NCBI GenBank assembly: GCA_002102555.1
Contig: MCFL01000286.1
Location: forward strand, 1 to 29,925
Origin: Catenaria anguillulae PL171
Lineage: Eukaryota > Blastocladiomycota > Blastocladiomycetes > Blastocladiales > Catenariaceae
DNA length: 29,925 nt
Direction: 5' to 3'
Below the pieces are notes generated by a model. That model made no database searches and was not told the DNA's origin. It was given only the letters and a program-made list of their open reading frames with translations. Each line of letters opens with the position of its first letter. Positions within the stretch are counted from its first letter, which is position 1. Shown here in pieces: positions 21,121-27,549 of this stretch. Made by a program: the position numbers and the translations under genes.

Positions 21121-23202
21121 GCTGTCGTGGCCTAGTGGTTAAGGCGCCGGGCGTCCACTGTGGAGGTCGTGGGTTCGAACCCCACAGCGGCGGATTCTGG
21201 TATAGTGTTTCTATAGTCCTTGCCACTCGCTTGTGTGTGGATTTGGTTTGGTTGCCAAGCACAAGTTTCATTTCAGTTGTTTCAGGTCCAAGCTGCCAGA
21301 GTGGATCGCCCACTCAACTAAAAATCTGAGCCCCCTCTCGCAAGCATCCTCAGTTCCACCCATGTTCCTGGCTATGTCAAGCACAAGAGATCAAGTTCAC
21401 ACAGCGCTGCCGAGCTAGGTTTGGTGGGCGACAAACTTGTGAGGAAATGTTCACGTGATGGTTTCTTGATGGTTTCCTTAGGTTTCCCGACACGTCCGCA
21501 TTGTCACGCGTCCAGCATAAGATCCGAGGCATCAAGGCCCTCCCTGCCTTTTGCCGAGAGCCGCGTGAAAGAAATCACCATTCGCGGCGACGATCGGCGG
21601 AAACCTTGAGTTGACAGAGTGGACTTAAAAGCAGAGCAATGGCCCCCGCAGCCCATGACCTCTTGCCACGACCTGAGCAGCTAAGCGCACCTTACCCTCC
21701 TCGAGCTCGTATCAAAGGACGGCTTTGTGCCCTTTCGTCGTTAACAACTCCTTTCCACAGCTGTCGCCCTCAGCCGCCAACACTCCCGCCAACGCCGACA
21801 AGGCCATTCTTATATCTCCCACTGCCTGTAACTTTTTGCTTTCTTTGTGCGTCCTTTTCCCCAGCATCGCCGCCAGACGGCCCCACCAGCTGACCATGCC
21901 CGATTATTGCCAGCTTCACTCCTACTCTCCCCCTTCTCCTCCCTCTCCCACGCCTCATTGCCTCGGCTAACTGCACTGCTGTTGCCTCCCTTCAGAGCAT
22001 CCCTCAGGCTCTATCTTCTTCCATCCTGCAGCACGCCCCCGTGTTGCACCTTTCACATGCCTCAATACCTCGCTCGCCTTCCTCTCATGTTGTACTTTTG
22101 ATTCATCACGACACATTGGCGCCCACCGTCTTTCCAACCCATTTAGCCTCTCGCTGTTTTCGCGTCCCGAGCTGCCCAATCCTCAACTCACTCCGTTTTC
22201 GCCCGCAGTCACTGACGCGACTGAACACATGTACGCTCCATGTCTGCGGCCATTATGCTGAAGCGCCACTGACTTCATTTACCTTTACGGTCTGGGATTA
22301 ACAGCACGTTGGAGCCGTCCACCCGCCCCTCTCTGACTTGTTCCTTCGCCGTTCTCATTCGACATGCACCCGGCCTGTTTTTTGCGCCGATATTGTGGAA
22401 TGTGTCTTGGTTCGTCTCCTTCTGCTCCTATGTCTTTCTGCACCCTCGTATTGGCACATTTCCAGTTGTTCGTTTGCCATTTATGACCTGCGTCACGTGT
22501 CTGACCTTCTACCCAACACCAAGAACAGAGCTTTGCCCATTGTCAACTGGCTGCTTTCATTGTGCGTGATGGTGTACGCTGACCCACACATCGCACTCGT
22601 GTCACCGCGCTAGAATCTCTGGACTGACCACACATTGCCTCACTACCACTCTGTCGCAGATGTTCCATGGTCACTTCATCGCACTCCCGCAACGTTCCCA
22701 CCCCAGTCGCACTCTTGTTTCATCTCTCTTCTACCCACCTCGTCGCTTGTTGCTCCTTTGAACCTTGCAATGTATCCACTGCTGCACCAACACTTGCTTC
22801 CTTGTGTTGTGTCCATGCTTGCAATTCATCTGCGCTATTGTGGGATTCGTCCCGCAATACCGCTGGCGTTTTTTTTTAACTGGTTAACGCGCAACAAACT
22901 CGACAAACGTGAGGCATACATGGCACCGGATAATTCGCTTTTGAACCTTTTACTGAGGCATGTTTTGTCAAGTTTTGCCAAGAAACATTCCACATGTATG
23001 TTTGCAAGAATTGAAACAAAGGCAAACCGGGCCCGACAAATCTGGGAAACACTGTAGAAACATCCGAAGTTTCTGTCATGTTTGACCCCAAAACATGCGT
23101 CGGCAGCGCTGTGTTCATCCCCCAAGCCCCAAGTTTGTATTGTGTTTCTTGAAATCACTATCATATGTGTAATTTTCCTGAGGGAAAATTTAACAAAACG
23201 TG
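21121..23202 (+). mobile_element. SINE1 copy a, tRNA-headed, split by a DNA transposon
   Basis: The head at 21121-21195 has an A-box-like TGGCCTAGTGGTTAAGG and a perfect B box GGTTCGAACCC, as in a tRNA gene, but the anticodon arm does not fold well. The downstream body (TTCTATAGTCCTTGCCACTC and on) repeats in copy b at 24274. The 3' body resumes at 23114 after the transposon and ends CCTGAGGGAAAATTTAAC near 23193. A short TGCAAGG duplication (21114-21120, 23203-23209) may be its TSD. Shared flanking body with another copy marks it as a SINE and not a host tRNA gene. Confidence 0.78.
21400..23113. mobile_element. DNA transposon with 14-bp TIRs and TTCA target duplication
   Basis: A 1714-bp insertion inside SINE1. 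Its ends are perfect inverted 14-mers, CACAGCGCTGCCGA (21400-21413) and its reverse complement (23100-23113), and the similarity continues imperfectly for about 20 bp (TTTGGTGGGCGACAAACTT against TTTTGGGGTCAAACAT). The duplication TTCA lies at 21396-21399 and 23114-23117, and removal of the insert restores the SINE body seen in copies b and SINE2. A 4-bp TSD with CAC ends suggests Chapaev of the CACTA group; Sola also makes 4-bp TSDs. No transposase is recognisable. The inside is pyrimidine-rich on the plus strand, with open stretches under 145 codons, so it is probably non-autonomous. Confidence 0.82.
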
Positions 23203-23330
23203 TGCAAGGACAAGTCGTACTTGTACTTGATCAAGTGGGCAGGCTACCCACTCAAGGATGCTACATGGGAACACGCATCGCAGTTTGATACTGAGGAAAT
23301 CATTGTCAATACTGGGCGACTCAAGCTGCC
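23203..23330 (+). pseudogene. Element E chromodomain
   Basis: Reads KSYLYLIKWAGYPLKDATWE and then QFDTEEIIVNTGRLK, a typical chromodomain with the aromatic Tyr and Trp residues that form a methyl-lysine cage. In chromoviruses it follows the integrase and directs integration to modified chromatin. It is cut at its C-terminal side by LINE-B copy 2. The strand, position and polypurine tract downstream make it part of element E and not a free HP1-type host gene. Confidence 0.82.
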
Positions 23331-24273
23331 GCTCCAATCAGTGCAAGTCCACCGTTAACTCTATGCATAGCCAAGACATTTAACTTGAAGCAATCAACTC
23401 AGCAAGCCCCCCACAACCCCTATCCATGTCCACAATACAATCGCCATGTCCAACGCCATGGATGTTGATGCCCCGGCGTCCCGTTCATGGCTTGGGTAGG
23501 GCCCATCCCCCACTCTGTCAATCAAGATACCGCCCTTGAGCACCTCAAGCGCAAGTACAAGTCAACCGCCATTGCCGGTGAGCAGCTTGTCAACGGATCT
23601 CATTCTACAAGGCCATCTTTGACAATCAAACTAGACATGGCGTCTGCCATTGACCAGTCCCCTCGCTTTTTCTGCGGCCAGTTCCTGCATGTTGTTGGCG
23701 ATGTGCAAGACCGGCCAGCAAGTCACCGACAAGGACATGTCGTACAAGTCTTGTGCGGCTACAGTGCCGTGCGCCAACTTGTTCCCTGGTTGCCAAGGGT
23801 CGAGCGCTCTTGGTTTGACAACAGTCGTGCTCGGTCGTTCTCGCGTGTCATTTGCGTATGAGACCAACAAGATGCCATGGATTGCTGTTGCCCTGGCGAG
23901 CTTGCCTCCAACGGGCATGAGTTGCGTTTCTTCCCTGGTTCGGCCAAGCTCTGCTACTCCTGTGGCGAGCGCCCCAAGCTGGCCTGCCCATCAAGGCCTG
24001 CCATTGCCAAGGTCTTGCCTCCCTCGTCTCGCTCTTGCGCCTCAGCGCCAACACGTGGCGGTCTCAGCTATGCTGATGTTGCCAAGCAAGCTGTCGACAA
24101 GGTTGACACCCTCGACAAGGATTTGCGTTGGCAAGATCGAGTGACTTGGCCGACAAGATCATGGCCATGCAAGGACAAATGGCCAAGTTCATGGCCGATC
24201 AAGAGGCCCTGCTAATGGCGTTCAATCGACGTGTCGAAGCAGGTTGTTGCCCGGGTTGATGGTTCTTGAGAAG

Positions 24274-24642
24274 GGCTGTCGTGGCCCAGTGGTTAAGGCG
24301 CCCGGCGTCCACTGTGGAGGTCGTGGGTTCAAACCCCACAGGGGCGATTCTGGATAGTGATTCTATAGTCCTTGCCACTCGCTTGTGTGTGGATTTGGTT
24401 TGGTTGCCAAGCACAAGTTAAAATTCAAGTTGTTTCAGGTCCAAGCCGTCCGGGGTGGATCCCGCCTGCTCAACTTCAATCTGAGCCCCCTCTCGGCAAG
24501 CACCGCGTGTCCCTCTGTGTTCCCGCCTGTGTTAAGTACAAGACCCAAGTCCAAGTCCCTCCAAGCTTCAAGTTTTTGTTGTATTTGTTCATGGATTGTC
24601 ACCATATGTACAATGTCCTGAGGTAAAATTTTTAAAAAAAAA
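24274..24642 (+). mobile_element. SINE1 copy b, complete
   Basis: About 370 bp, flanked by the TSD GATGGTTCTTGAGAAG / ATGGTCTTGAGAAG (24258-24273, 24643-24656). The tRNA-like head has an A box TGGCCCAGTGGTTAAGG and a B box GGTTCAAACCC. Body and 3' end (TGTCCTGAGGTAAAATTTTT then A's) match copy a on either side of its DNA transposon. It is transcribed, if at all, by RNA polymerase III from the internal boxes. Confidence 0.85.
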
Positions 24643-24691
24643 ATGGTCTTGAGAAGAGATTGTCGGCAACAAAGAGGAGGTTGAGGGGATG

Positions 24692-25307
24692 CCAAGTGGT
24701 TTTGCATAGTGGTAACACTCCCGCCTTGCAAGGCGAAGGTTGTGGGTTCAAACCCCACCCAAGTCGCTTGGTCCTCTCAAGACAAGCATTTTTTTTTTTT
24801 TTTTAAAATACAAGCAACCTATGTACTGAGGGAGTCTAACCATTGAACACAAAACACAGCTTCATACACACAAACACACAACTCCTTGGACTTGGCACTT
24901 GGGTACTTGCTTGGGGCCTTGGACCTTTGGTTTTGATTCGTTCTTGTACAGCCACCAACAAAGGGTGCGCAAAGCAAGAATACAAGCAATGCAGGTGCAG
25001 GGGCCAGGAGGCCAGGGGACAGAAGGAGGCAATGTGGAGCAGAGACCAAGCAACCACATGTGCACCAGATGACTTGGGTGGGGTTCGAACCCACGACCTT
25101 CGCCTTGCAAGGCGGAGTGTTGCCACTATGCCAAAAACCACTGGCCTCTCAAGACAAGCATCGCATGTCCCTCTGTGGTCATGCCTATGTCAAAGCACAA
25201 GACTTCCAAGTTCCCTCCCTCCTCCATCAAGTGATTGTGTTGTGTGGTTGTGTGTCCTTGAATGTCATATAAGTGCAATTGTCTGAGGTTAAATTTAAAA
25301 AAAAAAA
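24692..25307 (+). mobile_element. SINE2, tRNA-headed, with SINE3 nested inside
   Basis: Flanked by a 13-bp TSD GGTTGAGGGGATG (24679-24691, 25308-25320). Its head (CATAGTGGTAACACTC, then CCTTGCAAGG, then B box GGTTCAAACCC) differs from SINE1, but after the head the body (CGCATGTCCCTCTGTGG onward) and the 3' end (TGTCTGAGGTTAAATTT then A's) match SINE1. It is split at 24790-25144 by a minus-strand SINE3. Own length is about 260 bp. Confidence 0.83.
24790..25144 (-). mobile_element. SINE3, minus strand, nested in SINE2
   Basis: Starts with 15 T's (its poly-A on the minus strand) and ends at a tRNA-like head near 25144; flanked by a perfect 17-bp TSD CCTCTCAAGACAAGCAT (24773-24789, 25145-25161). 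The head is the SINE2 type (B box GGTTCGAACCC), but the body and the 3' end (GGTTGCTTGTATTTT) are different. The same 3' end type is seen in the SINE pair at 26058-26715. Confidence 0.83.
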
Positions 25308-25893
25308 GGTTGAGGGGATGAGGAATGCTTGGTATCCCTTGCTGGTTCGGTAGAGGGGCTCTTGTCGCTTTGAGACTCTCACCAAAAAGTTTGAGCTCAT
25401 GTCTGAGTCCATCAAGCCAGCGTTGGAGACAACAATGGAGGTGTGGCTGACTGACGGCCCACCGGACCAAGACTCTGAGCGGTCCATGCGGGTCAACCGT
25501 GACCTCGCCATCGTCAAGGTGGATCTCAACGTTGCTTTGGACAAGCTTCGCTTGTACGACGACTTTGAGGAACGCTTGGCGGCTGCGGGAGAAGAGTTGG
25601 GCCCACCAGGCCAAGGCACAGGGTTCCATTGCATACCCTGGCCTTACCCTCAACAAGTCTTAGTTGTTGTGTTTGTTGCTCCCCCCCCCCCCCCGCTCTT
25701 CCTTGTCCCCCCCCCTCAGGTCTTAAATGACCCCTACTACCGTTTGCCTGCCTCCCCCTTGCTTGCCTGCGCCACCCATTGTGGTGGGTGTGTTTGTACT
25801 CCTCCCTTCCTGCTGTCCCTCTTTTGGCCAGGATTTGTGTTGGTTAAATCAAATACATGTAGTAGCGATTTAAAAAAAAAGACTCAAGATGCC

Positions 25894-26057
25894 AAGTTCT
25901 GTCCATTGCCAACACCAGGCAAGACGAAAGTGGGCAAGCCTGAGTCGGAACCAAAGAGGAAGACGCGTTGCGTCATGCTTGGTCGCCAGTTTGATTTGTG
26001 ATTCGAAGTGTTCTTCACCTCCCAGAGTATTGCTACCGCTGGGAGGGGGTGATGTTG
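25894..26057 (+). other. Element E end region with polypurine tract
   Basis: After LINE-B copy 2 the element E sequence resumes. The stretch carries a basic coding-like segment and ends in the purine tract GGGAGGGGGTGA at 26041-26052 followed by TGTTG. In LTR retrotransposons this tract primes plus-strand DNA synthesis and adjoins the 3' LTR. A SINE follows at once, so only five LTR bases are left to see. Confidence 0.45.
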
Positions 26058-26321
26058 TTTTTTTTTATAAAAATACAACCATTTTACATTCAGCGGAGAC
26101 ACAAGTATTAACACAAGTAACATAGACTCCCACACACCACCTACACACAACTCCCAAGGACTTGATGCACTTGATGGGTGCTTGTTAGCTTGATGCTTGG
26201 CTTGGCTAAAGCAACCACACACATTGGTGGACCAGGGCCTTGACTCGCAAATGGAGGTGGACAAGATAGATGGAGGGCCAAGCAACTTGATGGGGTTCGA
26301 ACCCACAACCTTCGTCTTGCA
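26058..26321 (-). mobile_element. SINE3-type copy, left arm of inverted pair
   Basis: A minus-strand SINE. Its tail is the T-run at 26058-26066 and ATAAAAATACAACC; its head is the reverse B box GGTTCGAACCC near 26293. It lacks the first part of its head and stops at about TGCA (26318-26321). It is almost the exact reverse complement of 26394-26715 apart from the small insert there. Confidence 0.8.
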
Positions 26322-26322
26322 G

Positions 26323-26376
26323 CCAGTGGTTTTGGCACAGCCAGTGGTTTTGGCACAGCCGGTGGTTTTCGCACAG
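26323..26376 (+). repeat. Three tandem 18-bp units at the palindrome centre
   Basis: CCAGTGGTTTTGGCACAG occurs at 26323-26340 and 26341-26358, with a variant CCGGTGGTTTTCGCACAG at 26359-26376. The unit is the start of the SINE2/SINE3 tRNA-like head, so the head start has been tripled. It lies between the two inverted SINE arms. Confidence 0.9.
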
Positions 26377-26715
26377 TGGTAACACTCCCGTCTTGCAAGA
26401 CAAAGGTTGTGGGTTCGAACCCCACTCAAGTTGCTTGGCCCTCCATCTATCTTGTCCACCTCCATTTGCGAGTCGAGGCCCTGGTCCACCAATGTGTGTG
26501 GTTGCTTTAGCCAAGCCAAGCATCAAGCTAACAAGCACCCATCAAGTGCATCAAGTCCTTGGGAGTTGTGTGAGTGGTGTGGGGAGTTTATGTTACTTGT
26601 GTAATTTGTTGGTTTCATGTCTTAATGCATGCAGTAGCGATTGAAAAAAATTACTTGTGTAATACTTGTGTCTCCGCTAAATGCAAAGATGGTTGTATTT
26701 TTAAAAACAAAAAGA
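26359..26715 (+). mobile_element. SINE3-type copy, right arm of inverted pair
   Basis: Plus-strand SINE with a tRNA-like head (CACAGTGGTAACACTC, B box GGTTCGAACCC near 26413) and a 3' end ATGGTTGTATTTTTAAAAAC. Compared with SINE2, one stem pair next to the CTTGCAAG loop changes on both sides (GCC/GGC to GTC/GAC), which may be compensatory. It contains the 45-bp micro-insertion at 26606-26650. Confidence 0.8.
26606..26650 (+). mobile_element. 45-bp LINE-B 3'-end micro-insertion
   Basis: Contains only the last bases of a LINE-B-type 3' end (ATGCATGCAGTAGCGATTG and 7 A's) and is flanked by a perfect 13-bp TSD TTACTTGTGTAAT (26593-26605, 26651-26663). The opposite palindrome arm lacks it, which marks it as an insertion made after the pair formed or diverged. 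Confidence 0.85.
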
Positions 26716-26760
26716 AAAAAGTGTAATTGTCTGAGGTGAAATATAAAAAAAATACGTAAA
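26716..26760 (+). mobile_element. SINE1/2-type 3' tail fragment
   Basis: GTGTAATTGTCTGAGGTGAA and an A-rich end match the last 35 bases of SINE2 (25272-25300). Only the tail is present; it may be another very short insertion. No TSD was made out. Confidence 0.5.
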
Positions 26761-26877
26761 ATCAGCGTTTTTATTTTGTTGTGATTGTGTTTTCCAAAGG
26801 AAGTGAGGCAGCCAGGTTGATGTCCAGGGGGCTAAGTTTGCAGCAGGGAGAGGACAGGAACAAATGTTGTGTGGGGA
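26761..26877 (-). mobile_element. LINE-G-type 3' end fragment
   Basis: About 115 bp matching the minus-strand 3' UTR of LINE-G at 27577-27690 (TTTTCCAAAGGAAGTGAGGCA, GCAGGGAGAGGACAGGAACA). It is a 5'-truncated copy with a degraded poly-A (TTTTTATTTTG) at its left. Confidence 0.72.
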
Positions 26878-26976
26878 ACACAATCATTGATGGAGGAGGG
26901 AGGGAACTTCAGTTGGGAAGTCTTGCACTTTGACATAGGCATGACCACAGAGGGACATGCCATGCTTGTCTTGAGT
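26878..26976 (-). mobile_element. SINE2 body fragment
   Basis: Reverse complement of the SINE2 body: CTCAAGACAAGCATGGCATG on the minus strand, then CCCTCTGTGGTCATGCC and the CCTCCATCA block. The head is absent here because a LINE-C-type 3' end starts at 26977. Confidence 0.72.
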
Positions 26977-27132
26977 TTTTTTTTTTTTTTTTTTGAATCG
27001 CTTTACATGTATTATAACAGACGTAACCAACACTTAGCGCTTTGTGAACGTACAGAAGCAGGAAGGATAGAGGTCCAAATACACCCATAGAAATGGCAAA
27101 AGCAAGTAGGATAGAGTGCAAGCAATTGGTAA
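26977..27132 (-). mobile_element. LINE-C-type 3' end fragment
   Basis: Starts with an 18-T run and follows LINE-C 3' UTR base for base over long stretches (GATAGAGGTCCAAATACACCC, AGTGCAAGCAATTGGTAAT at 6822 and 27114). It is cut at 27132 by the poly-T of the LINE-H-type copy. Confidence 0.85.
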
Positions 27133-27549
27133 TTTTTTTTTTTTTTTTGTCAACCACGTTGCATGTATTTATGAAATCATATCAGATTTGAACACCCAAA
27201 GAGGAAAAAGTGTTGATTATGTCCAGCATAATACATGTAATAGTGATTTAAAAAAAAAAAAACACCCAAAAGGAAGGGAAAGGGTGGATAATTCAAACAG
27301 ACACTCAGAATACACCTGCCAGAGGCAGCAACAGGCACACAACACAATGGAAGGAGCGGTTGGCAACAGTGGGGGGGGGAGGGGAGGGGAGAAGGAAGAT
27401 ATGTAAGCCAATGGTGTAAGGGCAAGAAATCAAGGTGAGGGCAAAGGCAGCATCAAGAGTGCAGGTTGGGGGGGGGGTCGAGGCACGGGCGTATGACAAT
27501 CGATGCAGGGGAGCGGGGGAAACAAACAGTCCATGTGAGACATCCGATC
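27133..27549 (-). mobile_element. LINE-H-type 3' end, longer copy
   Basis: Poly-T at 27133-27148, then the reverse complement of LINE-H (18652-18811), and a further 180 bp of the same 3' UTR with G-runs (27371-27390, 27465-27478). On its minus strand a motif TTGCCCTTACACCATTGGC resembles the CCTACCACCAATTGC motif of LINE-A. It is interrupted by a 50-bp insertion at 27207-27260. No protein part is seen. Confidence 0.78.
27207..27260 (+). mobile_element. LINE-C 3'-end micro-insertion, about 50 bp
   Basis: GTGTTGATTATGTCCAGCAT and ATACATGTAATAGTGATTT, then about 13 A's, equals the last 40 bases of LINE-C read on its own strand. It is flanked by an imperfect TSD AACACCCAAAGAGGAA / AACACCCAAAAGGAA (27191-27206, 27261-27275). 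LINE-H at 18652 lacks it. Confidence 0.83.

Larger units (their letters stand above)
23446..25663 (+). pseudogene. LINE-B copy 2 ORF1
   Basis: Starts MSNAMDVDAPA at 23446 in the same context as copy 1 and ends near the TAG at 25661-25663. It has the RRM-like start (MAWVGPIPHSVNQDTALEHL), a shortened zinc knuckle (CYSCGERPKLAC near 23953, which has lost the His spacing) and the coiled coil, split by two SINE insertions. Frame changes are seen near 23480, 23600, 23700, 23880 and 24130. It is not functional. Confidence 0.72.
23331..25880 (+). mobile_element. LINE-B copy 2, ORF1-only retroposon with nested SINEs
   Basis: Second copy of the ORF1-only element, flanked by a 13-bp TSD GACTCAAGCTGCC / GACTCAAGATGCC (23318-23330, 25881-25893). 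Leader, ORF1 and 3' UTR follow the copy at 4579. The 3' end is AAATACATGTAGTAGCGATTT then A's. SINE1b (24274) and SINE2 (24692) are inserted in the ORF1 coiled-coil region. A run of 14 C's occurs at 25681-25694. Without the SINEs its length is close to that of copy 1, and it too lacks ORF2. It has more small indels than copy 1 and so looks older. Confidence 0.85.
12912..26057 (+). mobile_element. E, chromodomain Ty3/gypsy (chromovirus) fossil with nested insertions
   Basis: An LTR-retrotransposon fossil with, in order, a candidate 5' LTR, gag-like region, aspartic protease, RT, RNase H, integrase with zinc-binding HHCC region and part of the catalytic core, a chromodomain, and a polypurine tract. 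About 7 kb of the interval belongs to later insertions (LINE-H, LINE-F, SINE1 with a DNA transposon, LINE-B copy 2 with three SINEs). The chromodomain after the integrase places it in the chromovirus branch, which is known to target chromatin. It is broken, with roughly ten or more breaks, and is older than everything nested in it. The boundaries are approximate. Confidence 0.78.

Noticed and set aside
21121-21195. A functional tRNA gene
   Set aside because: The A and B boxes are good, but the anticodon arm folds poorly and the same downstream body follows in a second copy with TSDs, so it is a SINE head.
21639-23057. Small plus-strand genes inside the DNA transposon
   Set aside because: The open stretches are short, biased by pyrimidine-rich sequence and show no recognisable motif; no transposase blocks were seen.
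23203-23355. A free HP1-like chromodomain gene
   Set aside because: It has no start of its own, lies on the same strand after the integrase of E and before its polypurine tract, and is cut by LINE-B copy 2.
26323-26376. A CRISPR-like array
   Set aside because: The three 18-bp units are directly adjacent with no spacers and equal the start of a SINE head.
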